A stretch of DNA of 64,000 nt from JAPLST01 sp964397565 (GCA_964397565.1 CAYNJC010000006.1:62001-126000); one strand, 5' to 3'; shown: positions 43,771-52,958, counted from the first letter of the stretch. A program made the numbers and translations. The notes: generated by a model from the letters alone, not told the origin.

Positions 43771-43793
43771 AATTTGTTCGCAGCGACCAAATT
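43771..43793. repeat. palindrome between convergent genes
   Basis: AATTTGTTCG and CGACCAAATT around CAG, one mismatch. Member of the CG-CCG-CG family. Confidence 0.6.
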
Positions 43794-43838
43794 CATCTGC
43801 TGACGCAGCGAGTTTCCATCCTTCCATACTCGGCACGG

Positions 43839-44237
43839 TCACCGATAATACAGCAGCAGCAGCAATGCCAACGCGACTAGCACGGCAACCACGCCGCTGA
43901 TCCGCAGCCAAACGGGATTGCCGGACGTCCACGGCTGCGCCAGGCTGCGCAGCAACTCGGGCGCGTGATAGGCCATGCCGGCCACGATCCAGAGCGTGCC
44001 CAACACCAGCGTTACAGCCGCAATGCTGTTCACGGTCATGGCGGTTACCACAATGCAGACCAACCCGAGCACGATGGTTAGCGATCCCAGTACGCGCAAC
44101 ACCCTGATCGGCAAGTTGAGCCACCAGCGCATGATCTTGGCCGCCACGCCAGGCAAGAATAACATCAGCAAACCTTTGACTAAGGCCGCGATGCTGACGA
44201 TCAAAATGATGATGCGCATGAATTGCAGCGTGTTCAT
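43839..44237 (-). CDS. small four-helix membrane protein
   Basis: A 132-aa protein of about four transmembrane helices (MRIIILIVSIAALVKGLLML, VLGSLTIVLGLVCIVVTAM, and two more) ending in YYR. No family recognised. AGGAG about 8 nt upstream of ATG 44237 supports the start. It is monocistronic, converging on the LiaF-type gene. Confidence 0.7.
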   Translation of the reverse strand: MNTLQFMRIIILIVSIAALVKGLLMLFLPGVAAKIMRWWLNLPIRVLRVLGSLTIVLGLVCIVVTAMTVNSIAAVTLVLGTLWIVAGMAYHAPELLRSLAQPWTSGNPVWLRISGVVAVLVALALLLLLYYR

Positions 44238-44591
44238 GATGAGCTCCTGTGGCTGAGCCGCGTGGCTGTGAAAATGAAGGTGTGTGGCTCTCTAATGTTG
44301 CGCTGCTAAGACGACACATCGGTGTTGATGTGCGCAAGCAGACCCTATCAACACATCAGTATACCAGTTGGCTGTTTCCAGAGCAAGCGGCAGTGCGCCC
44401 AACTGCACTGCACCGATTGGGATACGTGCCCGCACGACGTCCGCGTTGCCCACCCTTGTTGCAGAAAAGCCGTGCCAGTGGCGCTTCGAACGCCATGTGC
44501 AGGTGGATTCTGGTATAATGCTGCGGCGCTATCGTGCTGGCAGTTCTGGCACGCCGCACCCGAACGGATTAACAGTTTTTGGAAATTGGAT
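44238..44591. other. intergenic region with TATAAT box before the oxidoreductase gene
   Basis: No gene recognised. TATAAT at 44514-44519 (GGTATAATG) is a candidate -10 for the downstream gene; no good -35. Confidence 0.4.
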
Positions 44592-45839
44592 ATGCAGCAA
44601 ACACCCATCAGTATCGCGGTGATCGGCGCGGGCGGCCGCGGCCGCGGTTTTGCCGAGATGATCAAGCATTCGTTTTCGCATCTGGCGCGCGTGGTCGCCG
44701 TGGCCGAGCCGCGCGACGCATACCGGCGCGACATTGCCGCGCTGTGGCAGTTGCCGGACGAGCGGGTCTTTCGCGACTGGCGCGCACTGGTTGCCCAACC
44801 GAAACTGGCCGATGCCGTCATCGTCGCCACGCTCGACCGTGAGCATGCCGAGCCGGCGATTGCCTGCCTGGACAAGGGCTGCCATCTCTTTCTCGAGAAG
44901 CCCATGGCCGTCACGCTGGCTGATTGCGAAGCGATCGCCGCCGCCGCGACGCGCGCCAAGGCGATTACGATCGTCTGCCATTCATTGCGCTACCACAAAG
45001 GCAAACGCCTGTTGGCCGACATTGTGCGTTCAGGCCGCATCGGGCGCGTCATGACGCTTGACCAAATTGAGCAGGTCGCGTGGTGGCATCAGGCGCACAG
45101 CTTTGTGCGCGGCAATTGGGGCGACAGCCGTACGGCAACCTTCATGCTGATGGCCAAGAGTTGTCACGATCTGGACTACATCGCGTCGCTGACGGATGAG
45201 GAATGCGAGCGGGTGAGTTCGTTCGGCTCACTGACGCACTTCCGGCCCGAGCAGGCGCCCGCGGGCTCTGCGGCACGCTGCGTCGCGTGCGCCATCGAGC
45301 CCGACTGCAAATATTCCGCCATCCGCCACTACGTTGACGTCAACCGCGAGCACTGGCCAGCCGCGGTCTGTTCGCATGATCACAGTCGCGAGGCGCACTA
45401 CCGCGCAATGGTGGACGGCCCCTACGGGCGCTGCGTCTGGCGCTGCGGCAACGATGTGGTTGACCACCAGGTCGTGGCGCTGGAGTTCAGCGGCGGCATG
45501 ACGGCCACTTTCACCATGACCGCGTTTACCCAACGTGGCAGCCGCATGATCCGCGTCAACGGCACCGAAGGCGAGGCGCTGTATGACGGCGACATCACCG
45601 TGCGCGATTTCGCCAGCGGCAACGAGGAACGCATCCACGTCGCGGCGGAGCACGGCGGCCATGGCGGTGGCGATGAACGTCTGATGCTCGACTGGCTGCG
45701 CGCGCTGCACGCCAACGATCCGAGCCTGGTGCGCACCAGCGTGCACGAGTCATTGCGCACGCACCGGATCGTGTTCGCGGCCGAGAAAGCGCGGCAAGAG
45801 CGGCGCGTGGTCGAGCTGCGTGAAATGATGACGGGCTGA
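44592..45839 (+). CDS. Gfo/Idh/MocA-family oxidoreductase
   Basis: A 415-aa NAD(P)-dependent enzyme without signal peptide. Rossmann motif is VIGAGGRGRG near residue 9, the EKP motif (LFLEKPMAV) near residue 98, and a catalytic His block appears in AKSCHDLDYI. A cysteine cluster in RCVACAIEPDCKYSA marks a subgroup common in polysaccharide-degrading PVC and Bacteroidota organisms. It likely oxidises a sugar or cyclitol derivative. ATG 44592 was chosen because the frame upstream is repeats and the promoter. Confidence 0.9.
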   Translation: MQQTPISIAVIGAGGRGRGFAEMIKHSFSHLARVVAVAEPRDAYRRDIAALWQLPDERVFRDWRALVAQPKLADAVIVATLDREHAEPAIACLDKGCHLFLEKPMAVTLADCEAIAAAATRAKAITIVCHSLRYHKGKRLLADIVRSGRIGRVMTLDQIEQVAWWHQAHSFVRGNWGDSRTATFMLMAKSCHDLDYIASLTDEECERVSSFGSLTHFRPEQAPAGSAARCVACAIEPDCKYSAIRHYVDVNREHWPAAVCSHDHSREAHYRAMVDGPYGRCVWRCGNDVVDHQVVALEFSGGMTATFTMTAFTQRGSRMIRVNGTEGEALYDGDITVRDFASGNEERIHVAAEHGGHGGGDERLMLDWLRALHANDPSLVRTSVHESLRTHRIVFAAEKARQERRVVELREMMTG

Positions 45840-45874
45840 GGTAGCGTCCGGCGGATTGCCGCAGATAGTATCCG

Positions 45875-46005
45875 CTTAGTAATGAGCGCGCTTACTTGCT
45901 GTCATGCCAATTGTGGCCGCGGGCGGTGACCGCGGCTGCAGAAGCCGCCCTCACCGCGGGCGGCTACAAGGACGCTGCAGAATTGAAGCCGCACTCATTA
46001 GTAAG
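45875..46005. mobile_element. MITE copy B
   Basis: Ends CTTAGTAATGAG and CTCATTAGTAAG with the same TGTCATGCCAATTGTGGCC core as copies A and C. Confidence 0.75.
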
Positions 46006-46627
46006 TTGAAACTTCGCGCCAGGCACTCACCCCCCGATGGTGTTGCTGGCCACCGCTGCTAAAGCTGGCCTGGCTACTTCCGCCAACGGCGGGATCAACT
46101 ATCAATGTATGACCCTATTCCGGCCAAGAATGTGATGATGCACACCGTTGCAACTTCCCAACCATAAATCCGTTGGCCACCAGCGAATTTCCTTAAGTGC
46201 AGGGAAATACGCCAGACATACGGTCAACTCTTAGAGAACCAATCATAGACTGGACTGAAAACTTTCTCACAGACATCGTCAAAAGTTTTGCTTACATTTC
46301 TGACACAACACCAGACTGCGTAAACAATAGCAAGCACCACTATTATGTGTATAACTAGTGAAACTCTATTCTTCATTTGTTCGTTTTACCATAGAAACAG
46401 ACTAGTGTCAGCCGTTCACATATAAGGATTATCGGGTCAGGATACTTGACTATTGACTTTGTTAATTATTCGAGAAGCAGACGGAATGCGTACAGCTGCG
46501 GCATTTTGCGCGCCACTCGCTCCTTCGCTCGCGTGATCGCGCTGGCGCATTGCCACGATGATAACAAACGACTATAACGGTGGTCTGCAAACGACAAAAA
46601 ATGTCGATTGAACGCCGGCGGGGCAAC
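46006..46627. other. AT-richer intergenic island
   Basis: Base composition drops well below the neighbours between about 46100 and 46480. Apart from one possible 50-aa ORF on the minus strand, no gene is seen. Near 46588 the sequence CTGCAAACGACAAAAAATG repeats the core of the element at 33589-33690. Confidence 0.5.
46224..46376 (-). CDS. possible 50-aa single-helix membrane microprotein
   Basis: ATG 46376 to TGA 46224 encodes MKNRVSLVIHIIVVLAIVYA followed by VWCC and a charged C-terminal helix (KTFDDVCEKVF). The layout (short basic start, one hydrophobic helix, amphipathic tail) fits a membrane microprotein. Codon use is AT-rich, unlike neighbours. No Shine-Dalgarno is obvious, so it may be chance. 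Confidence 0.3.
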   Translation of the reverse strand: MKNRVSLVIHIIVVLAIVYAVWCCVRNVSKTFDDVCEKVFSPVYDWFSKS

Positions 46628-47428
46628 TTATGCCCGGCGACTGCCGCGCGCGGCCACGAAACGCAGGACCAGATACACGCCCATCAGCGAGACCAAGCCG
46701 CCCAAGAACAACGTGCGATGCTTGGCCAGCGGCGAAACCGTCACCGGCGCCGGTTGATAGGCATAGCCCGGATCGAAACGCAGACCGGTGATGATTTCGT
46801 CCAGCACGGGCGCGTAAGTGGCCTGGTCCTCGTAGGCCATGAAGCCGTGCAGGCGCACGAAACCGGCGCGATAGGGGAAAATGGCAGTAACACAGGCGAG
46901 CCGGCGCTTGTCTTCGCCGCGCACCAAACTGTAGCGTCCAATAATGATGTGCTGCTGGTCGTCGTACACGGCAGGCTGGACTTGTACTTCGCCAAATTTG
47001 CCGGCACGATGCAGGGCGCCATACGCCAGGGCAAGTGAATTCTGAAAACCAAGTACTTCGCCCTCAACTTGCACGCGGGTGGGCTGTGGCCCGGAATCAA
47101 GCTCGACCAACACGTACGGCAGGGCGAAATCAAACAACGCTTTGCGCTGCAAGGCGAGGACATAGTTGGGCACGGCGCGGCCGGGCAGCGTGTCGCGCAC
47201 CGTGTCCAGATATTTGAGCAAGGCCTGCTCCGGCAGCACGGTCCAATAGGACGGCAGCATGAGGGTGAAATGGCCGGGCGCGAAGGCGAAGGCGGTGCTG
47301 GTGGTTGTTGATCGTTGATCGTTGATCGTTGATTGTTGATTGGTGGTTGGGGCTGGGTTGAGCGCCGGGGCGACCGTCTGGGCGACCATTGCACAGAACA
47401 ACATGCAGCCGGGCAGAAACATTTTCAT
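46628..47428 (-). CDS. exported protein with C-terminal membrane anchor
   Basis: A 266-aa protein: signal peptide (MKMFLPGCMLFCAMVAQTVA), a Ser/Thr/Gln linker (TTNQQSTINDQRSTTTS) encoded by a heptamer array, a soluble domain (FTLMLPSYWTVLPEQALLKY ... FVRLHGFMAYED), and one C-terminal helix (FLGGLVSLMGVYLVLRF) with a basic tail. No family recognised. Its ATG overlaps the preceding stop as ATGA; last gene of the five-gene DAHP synthase operon. Confidence 0.7.
   Translation of the reverse strand: MKMFLPGCMLFCAMVAQTVAPALNPAPTTNQQSTINDQRSTTTSTAFAFAPGHFTLMLPSYWTVLPEQALLKYLDTVRDTLPGRAVPNYVLALQRKALFDFALPYVLVELDSGPQPTRVQVEGEVLGFQNSLALAYGALHRAGKFGEVQVQPAVYDDQQHIIIGRYSLVRGEDKRRLACVTAIFPYRAGFVRLHGFMAYEDQATYAPVLDEIITGLRFDPGYAYQPAPVTVSPLAKHRTLFLGGLVSLMGVYLVLRFVAARGSRRA
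47303..47351. repeat. heptamer array inside a coding region
   Basis: GGTTGTT, GATCGTT three times, GATTGTT, GATTGGT and GGTTGGG in register. It encodes the linker after the signal peptide of the gene at 46628-47428. Confidence 0.75.
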
Positions 47429-47871
47429 GGAGTGTGCTCCGCTGACGGTGATGCAGGTGCGGCTGCCAGGGCGGCGACATTCGAGACAAAGACGGCGCTT
47501 TCGGCGCGAGTAATCAGCTGATCCTTGGTGGCGAACATCAGCCCGTTAAACGTTTGCAGCACGGGCGGCGGGGTGAAAACCAGCGCATTGGTTTCGATGA
47601 TGGCGGTGACCTGCTGATAGGCATTCGAGAAGGCGCAGCGTTCGACGGCCGAGTGCTGCGGATCCAGCAGGGCGAGGTAATGCGGCGCGACGGTGGCAAA
47701 GGTGACATGCGCGAGATGGGTGAGAATGGGTCTGGCATAGAGGGCGAAGATGCCGAGCAGGATGGCGGCCAGGATCGCATTCACGCCCAGCCACACAAAC
47801 AGGGTCAGGATGCAGCCGCGCGCCTGCGGTGCGACGTGGGTGAGGTGCGCGTTGGTCGGGACGGCCGCCAT
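47425..47871 (-). CDS. small protein with one N-terminal membrane helix
   Basis: A 148-aa protein with one helix (ILTLFVWLGVNAILAAILL) and an external domain of about 90 residues (VAPHYLALLDPQHSAVERC ... NGLMFATKDQLI). No family recognised. ATG overlaps the upstream stop as TAATG, and the stop overlaps the next ATG, so production is coupled to both neighbours. Confidence 0.65.
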   Translation of the reverse strand: MAAVPTNAHLTHVAPQARGCILTLFVWLGVNAILAAILLGIFALYARPILTHLAHVTFATVAPHYLALLDPQHSAVERCAFSNAYQQVTAIIETNALVFTPPPVLQTFNGLMFATKDQLITRAESAVFVSNVAALAAAPASPSAEHTP

Positions 47872-50855
47872 TATTGCTCCACGCGCAGACAGTATAGTTC
47901 CAGAGTATCCAGCGCGATGCTGAGCGAGACGCCGTCATTGCTTATGAAAAACGGCAATTGCCGCGCGGCGCCGACCAGCGGCGTAATGGCTTGGGCACGC
48001 ACGCCGGGGATGAAAACTTTGGCCTCGACCGGCAGAAAGGTCGGGTTGGCAATGGCGACATAGACATTGCTGCCGAGCTGGCCGACCTGGACACACAGCT
48101 GGGCGGCGTCACCGGTTTGCGGGACGCGCTGCAAGGGAATGGCCGGCAGGGCCAGGAAATTGGCGAGGAAGCGGCGGGTGTAATCGGGAAACGGAAAGCA
48201 GGGCTGGTGCGATTGATCGAACGCCAGGTAGCGCGGATTGGCCGTGCAGAAAGCGAGCAACGGTTCGTACATGCTGAACTGGCGCGAGTGATACATGGTT
48301 TGGCCGGCGAACAAGGGCGGGCGGTCTTTACGCCCAAGCTGGGTTGGCGCGGCGAGGGGCGGCGTTATTTTGATGGCGGTGTTGCGGGCGGCGCACAAGT
48401 TGAAATAGGGCGCGGACTGCGGGGCAACGGCGCCGAAGGCGGGCAGCATCATAGTCAAGCCGGTTTGGGCGAGCAGATTGGTGGCGAGCCCATCTTCGGT
48501 GCTGGTCCAGCGCGGGATGGCGGCGATCAGTTTTTTATCAGTGATATTGGGCAAGGGGAAGCCTTCGAAGGGCAGGTTCCGCACTTTTGACCAATGGGCA
48601 TTCCAAGCCTCGGCGGTTTGGAAATACAAGCCCTCGAAGGGCATACCCCACGAGCGCCAATGATAATACAGGGCGGGGGTGGTGATGTGCGGCACTTGCC
48701 GGCGGTAGTCGGCATCGAGCGCGCGTTCAAAGGCGAAGACCTGGCCTTGGTACCATGCGCGATAGGCGGCAAGGTGATGCTGGGCGACGTCACGGCGGCG
48801 GGCTGCATCATCGGCGCCGGCGAGGGTGGCGCCGGTGTCGCGGGCAAACGCGGTCAGGGCGGCGGGTGAGAACGAGATGCTCAAAAAATTCGCGCGCTGG
48901 CGCAGAATAAGCGGGCCCAGCGTGTCGCGATCCTCGACCGGCACGGCTGCGACCAGATCGTGCAGGACAGCGCGCGCATCGGCCAGCGTCGCCGGGTGGG
49001 TCACGTCGGCGGCATCGGCAATGGCCGGCATGGTCGGGCGCGGGCGTTGCGGCGGATAGGGCGTGCCATCGACCGAAAGGGCGTGTGCGTCCGGCGGCAA
49101 ATCATCCGAGCCGCCGTACTCGAAGCGTGGCAGCACCGTGAGTTTGAGTTGGCGCGCCAAGGCGGCATGCTGGGCCATAAAGTTGAAATGGCTGGCCGGA
49201 TCCTCGTCGCGATCGGTGGCATATTCTTGCCCGTCAATAATCTGGCGCAATGGCTGGCGATAGCGCGCGCTCGGGAACATGACAATGCTATTATGTTGGG
49301 CGTGGCCATTCCACGCCAGGGCGCCGGGCGCGATGGCATTCAGGCCATAGAAGAGGGCATTGACATGGGTTGAGAATTCAACATTGTCGGCCGGCGTCGG
49401 CTCATCGGATTCGACCCAGGCATAGCGCTGCAGGTGGGCGGGCACGCTGCGGTTGGGGCGCACGCGCGCGAGGGTGTACATTTGATAGAGCGAGATGCTG
49501 ATGACCAGCGGCTTGTGGCTGAAGGGCGCATTGCGCGCGCCCGGATCGGCGACGCCGACGAAGAAGCCGCGCCGCACCGCTTCATCGCCCGCCCAGACCA
49601 GGAAGCGCGCGCGGTGCGTGCCCCGGCTGAGCGGGAACATCTGCTGTTCGGCGAAAAAGCGCGGCTCGGGTTGGCTCAAGGTATGGCCGGTGTGCAGGCC
49701 GGGCGCGTAGGTGCCGTTGCCCAAGACCAAGGCGAAGGTGCGCGGGACGTCCTCGGGATATTGCAGTTCGAGCAGATACGGCATATTCCATTTGAGGCGC
49801 GAGCCGATGACATAGCCAAAAAAGCCGCGGTCATGAGTGATGACGCGCGCCGTGCCGTCCGAGAAATTGGTGATAACCGAGCCGGAGAGCCGTTCACTAA
49901 TAATCTGGTCGCCCAAGGCGGTGTCGATCCGCCCGTCTTCAAAAATGTGATAGTCATTGGACAGACCACAGGCGATGGCATCGTTGGGCACGCTGCGGCC
50001 GAGATAACTCGGGTCCGCGGTCCATTCGAGGGCCGGCAGCACGACAACATGGCGCATCTCGCGCCAGAACACCTGGGGATCGGTGCCAATGGTCAAGCAG
50101 ATCAGGTAATTGCCCAGATACTTCGGCCGCAGGACGAGCTCGCGCATGTCGCGGCCGGTGCTGACCAGGCGGCCGCTCTCAATGTCATACACGTCGTAAT
50201 CCAGGTCAACCGGGGCATTGGACACGCCGGTGGCGGGCGCGGTCAGGACGCGGGCATGCAGGGTGTCGCCCAGAAACATGACGCCGCTGGGATGGTCGAG
50301 TGTGGCCGTGTAAATCTGGGCGTTGGTCAGCAGGCCGCGATAGACGATGCGGCCGGTGCGGGCCTCAAAGATGGTTTCGCGGGCGCCGCTCTGCATGTGC
50401 GGATACATGGCGTCAAAATACGCGCCATAACCGCAGGCGATGTAATACTCAGCCGGCAAGACTTTGACGCGCATGGAGCGCGACAGTGTCTGGCCGGTGC
50501 TCCAGAACGTGGCGTTGGTCAGGGACAGCATGGCGAACTCGACCAGATTGGTGGTCAGCAGGCGGACATAGGGCGCGGTGATGCGGTCGTCGCGTTCGGG
50601 CGTAGTCTGCAGATCGGCATGCAGGTAGGTGCGCCCGCTGTCGGCGCTGATCTTGACCGTGAAGCACAGCTCGTCATAATTCTGGCCGGGCGTGAGGATG
50701 CCATAATACTGGGTTTCGCCGGCGCGTTGGTTGACGCGCACCTTGTCGGGTTGGGCCTGCCAGTGCAGCCGCTCGGTGGCGGCGCGGCCGGGCACGGCAA
50801 GGGTGAGGGCGATGCTCAACGCGGGCACAAGCTGCAAAAAAACACGCGTGTTCAC
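47871..50855 (-). CDS. large exported protein, possibly glycosidase-like
   Basis: About 994 aa from a GTG start that gives a signal peptide (NTRVFLQLVPALSIALTLAV). Residues about 40-500 are beta-rich; residues about 520-880 look like a TIM barrel (AALARQLKLTVLPRFEYGG, LGPLILRQRANFLSISF, ALYYHWRSWGMPFEG) and a C-terminal beta domain follows. It resembles uncharacterised glycoside-hydrolase-like proteins, but no catalytic motif is certain. An ATG at 50942 or 50924 would overlap the fumarase beta end by up to 65 nt. Operon position: third of five. Confidence 0.65.
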   Translation of the reverse strand: MNTRVFLQLVPALSIALTLAVPGRAATERLHWQAQPDKVRVNQRAGETQYYGILTPGQNYDELCFTVKISADSGRTYLHADLQTTPERDDRITAPYVRLLTTNLVEFAMLSLTNATFWSTGQTLSRSMRVKVLPAEYYIACGYGAYFDAMYPHMQSGARETIFEARTGRIVYRGLLTNAQIYTATLDHPSGVMFLGDTLHARVLTAPATGVSNAPVDLDYDVYDIESGRLVSTGRDMRELVLRPKYLGNYLICLTIGTDPQVFWREMRHVVVLPALEWTADPSYLGRSVPNDAIACGLSNDYHIFEDGRIDTALGDQIISERLSGSVITNFSDGTARVITHDRGFFGYVIGSRLKWNMPYLLELQYPEDVPRTFALVLGNGTYAPGLHTGHTLSQPEPRFFAEQQMFPLSRGTHRARFLVWAGDEAVRRGFFVGVADPGARNAPFSHKPLVISISLYQMYTLARVRPNRSVPAHLQRYAWVESDEPTPADNVEFSTHVNALFYGLNAIAPGALAWNGHAQHNSIVMFPSARYRQPLRQIIDGQEYATDRDEDPASHFNFMAQHAALARQLKLTVLPRFEYGGSDDLPPDAHALSVDGTPYPPQRPRPTMPAIADAADVTHPATLADARAVLHDLVAAVPVEDRDTLGPLILRQRANFLSISFSPAALTAFARDTGATLAGADDAARRRDVAQHHLAAYRAWYQGQVFAFERALDADYRRQVPHITTPALYYHWRSWGMPFEGLYFQTAEAWNAHWSKVRNLPFEGFPLPNITDKKLIAAIPRWTSTEDGLATNLLAQTGLTMMLPAFGAVAPQSAPYFNLCAARNTAIKITPPLAAPTQLGRKDRPPLFAGQTMYHSRQFSMYEPLLAFCTANPRYLAFDQSHQPCFPFPDYTRRFLANFLALPAIPLQRVPQTGDAAQLCVQVGQLGSNVYVAIANPTFLPVEAKVFIPGVRAQAITPLVGAARQLPFFISNDGVSLSIALDTLELYCLRVEQ

Positions 50856-50877
50856 GGGCGAGGGGGCATGAAGGTTA

Positions 50878-51429
50878 TCAGGTGGCGCGGGCTGCGGCGA
50901 GGGTGGAGTAGACCGAGCCACCATGGGCGTCATGGGCAACAATCACAGGGAAATTGGCGACCGTCAGGCGATAGATGGCTTCTGTTCCCAAATCGGCATA
51001 GGCCACGACGGTACAGGCACGAATGCAGGTGCGCAGGTATGCGCCGGCGCCACCGATGGCGGCAAAATACACGGCGCGGCACTGCTGCAACGCGGCGATA
51101 ACAGCAGGGCCACGTGCACCTTTGCCAATCAACGCGCGCGCGCCGGCCGTCAGGAGCGCGGGGGTGTACGGATCCATGCGGTGGGCCGAGGTCGGGCCGG
51201 CGGCGCCGATCGCCATGCCGGGCCGGGCCGGAGTCGGGCCGGTATAGTAAATGGTAGCATCGGTCAAGGCCACCGGCAAGGGCTGGCCGGCCTGCAGGGC
51301 GTCCACCAGCCGCTGGTGGGCGGCATCGCGGGCGGTCAACATGGTGCCGGAAAGCAGCACGGCATCGCCGGCGCGCAACAGCAGCACATCGGCGACGGAC
51401 AACGGCAAGCGCAGCGGGCGGGCTTCCAT
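50878..51429 (-). CDS. fumarate hydratase class I, beta subunit (TtdB/FumA-C type)
   Basis: A 183-aa subunit with the swivelling beta domain: LRLPLSVADVLLLRAGDAVL, SGTMLTARDAAHQR, YYTGPTPARPG, GAAGPTSAHRMDPYTP, IGKGARGP and a late FPVIVAHDAHGG. Its partner alpha subunit is at 32726-33568. ATG 51429 overlaps the DAHP synthase stop as TGATG, so it is coupled to aromatic amino acid synthesis rather than to its partner, an unusual placement. Confidence 0.88.
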   Translation of the reverse strand: MEARPLRLPLSVADVLLLRAGDAVLLSGTMLTARDAAHQRLVDALQAGQPLPVALTDATIYYTGPTPARPGMAIGAAGPTSAHRMDPYTPALLTAGARALIGKGARGPAVIAALQQCRAVYFAAIGGAGAYLRTCIRACTVVAYADLGTEAIYRLTVANFPVIVAHDAHGGSVYSTLAAARAT

Positions 51430-52448
51430 CAAAGCTCCCGGCCAATCGCCAACGCCACCGCCCGCGCCTTTTGCATCAGCGCGGCAAAGGCGCATGGCTT
51501 CAATGATTGCGAACCGTCCGACCAGGCCTCGTGCGGATTGGGATGCACCTCAATCATCAGGCCATCGGCGCCCGCCGCGATGGCCGCCAACGCCATATCT
51601 TCGACATACTCGGCATGGCCGGTGCCGTGGCTCGGATCAACCACCACCGGCAAATGGCTTTCGCGTTTCAAGACCGCCACCGCGCTCAAATCGAGGGTGT
51701 TGCGCGTCGCGCTCTCAAAGGTGCGAATGCCGCGCTCGCACAGAATCACGTTCATGTTGCCTTGGGCCATAATGTATTCAGCCGACAATAACCATTCGGC
51801 AATCGTGTTGGCCAGGCCGCGCTTCAGCAGGATCGGCTTGCGCGCTTGCCCGACCGCCTTGAGCAAATCGTAATTCTGCATATTGCGGGCGCCGATTTGA
51901 ATGATGTCGGTGTAGGAGGCGACTAAGTCGACCACGCTCTCTTTCATCACCTCGGTGTCAATCGGCAAGCCGGTCTGCGCCCGCGCCGCCGCCAGCATTT
52001 TCAGCCCTTCCTCTTCGAGACCCTGGAAAGAATACGGTGATGAGCGCGGCTTGTACGCGCCGCCGCGCAGGACGCTGGCACCGGCTGCTTTGACGGCCTG
52101 GGCGGTCTCGCAAATCTGGTCGAGCCCCTCAACCGAGCAGGGCCCGGCAATGACCTGAATGCGTGTGCCGCCAAAGACAACATCGGGGCTCACCCGCACC
52201 TGTGTCTTTTCCTTGTGCAGTTCCTTGCCGGCCAGTTTGTAGGGCTTCAAAATCGGGATGACGCTCTCGACCCCCGGCGAGGTCTCCAGCATTTGCAGGC
52301 GCGCCTTGCCGCGCTCATCGCCGATCGCGCCGATGACCGTGCGCTCGACGCCATAAATCGGGTGCGCTTTGTAGCCCAAGCGTTCGATTTCGCGCATGAC
52401 ATCTTCAATCTCGCGGCGCGCCGCGCCTTCTTGCATGACAATAATCAT
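51429..52448 (-). CDS. aroF: 3-deoxy-7-phosphoheptulonate synthase, AroAI-beta type with ferredoxin-like regulatory domain
   Basis: A 339-aa enzyme joining PEP and erythrose 4-phosphate in the shikimate pathway. Residues 1-75 form the regulatory ferredoxin-like domain (MIIVMQEGA ... ERTVIGAIGDE). The catalytic barrel carries VIAGPCSVEG, LRGGAYKPRSSPYSFQG, IGARNMQNYDLL, LKRG and VVVDPSHGTGH. The metal ligands (C, H, E, D) of type I-beta enzymes are in place. It is first in an operon with fumarase beta. Confidence 0.93.
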   Translation of the reverse strand: MIIVMQEGAARREIEDVMREIERLGYKAHPIYGVERTVIGAIGDERGKARLQMLETSPGVESVIPILKPYKLAGKELHKEKTQVRVSPDVVFGGTRIQVIAGPCSVEGLDQICETAQAVKAAGASVLRGGAYKPRSSPYSFQGLEEEGLKMLAAARAQTGLPIDTEVMKESVVDLVASYTDIIQIGARNMQNYDLLKAVGQARKPILLKRGLANTIAEWLLSAEYIMAQGNMNVILCERGIRTFESATRNTLDLSAVAVLKRESHLPVVVDPSHGTGHAEYVEDMALAAIAAGADGLMIEVHPNPHEAWSDGSQSLKPCAFAALMQKARAVALAIGREL

Positions 52449-52481
52449 AGCGGAGTCAACGTGCTGATCAACAGATCAAGG

Positions 52482-52952
52482 TTAAAACAAAGGGGCCGGC
52501 ACATCCGGCAGCGCCGGCGCGAGAGTGGTGCCATTTGCGTCAACGCGCCAAACGGTATCGACATACCATTTGCCGCGCTTGACAAGGTTAAGTTGCAGCG
52601 CCACCGCCGAGCTGCCGTATTGGCGGATAGCGATCGTCATGGTCAGGCGCACAACCGCCGCAGTCATACCATCCAATTCGGCCGGCTCGATCACAAAAGT
52701 GGTTGCGCTTTCCAGATTGCGGTGATACTGGGCCAGCAGCAAATTGTTCGAGTAGACCTGCTGCAACGCCGGCGTGCAATAGGGTAGGACGCGTTCGTAC
52801 TTCTTGGCCGCGACCGCGTCGGTGCACAGCGTGACCACCGCATCCGGTGTCGGCGCGCTGCAGCCGGCCAGCATGAGCGCGCCTAGCAGGCCTGCCATGA
52901 AGGCACGTCGCCCGGAAAACACCCATCGCGTTATCGTCGTAGCCCTTTCCAC
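52482..52952 (-). CDS. lipoprotein of unknown function, leaderless GTG start
   Basis: A 156-aa protein. The GTG at 52952 starts an N-terminus (ERATTITRWVFSGRRA) followed by GLLGALMLAGCS, a lipobox with a twin-arginine-like GRR just before the helix. The mature part (VVTLCTDAVAAKKYERVLPY ... VVRLTMTIAIRQYG) resembles NTF2/DUF4878-type small domains. The GTG is 6 nt after a TACAAT box, so the mRNA should begin at or next to the start codon. An internal ATG at 52898 (MAGLLGA) would leave too short a signal peptide. Confidence 0.7.
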   Translation of the reverse strand: MERATTITRWVFSGRRAFMAGLLGALMLAGCSAPTPDAVVTLCTDAVAAKKYERVLPYCTPALQQVYSNNLLLAQYHRNLESATTFVIEPAELDGMTAAVVRLTMTIAIRQYGSSAVALQLNLVKRGKWYVDTVWRVDANGTTLAPALPDVPAPLF

Positions 52953-52958
52953 GCTACT

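Noticed and set aside
44322..44591. N-terminal extension of the Gfo/Idh/MocA enzyme
   Set aside because: The extension crosses the TATAAT box and has no family similarity; the Rossmann motif fits ATG 44592.
52436..52448. Leaderless start of DAHP synthase at the second ATG
   Set aside because: A TATGAT box 7 nt before ATG 52436 is tempting, but the family's first beta strand (MIIVM) requires ATG 52448.
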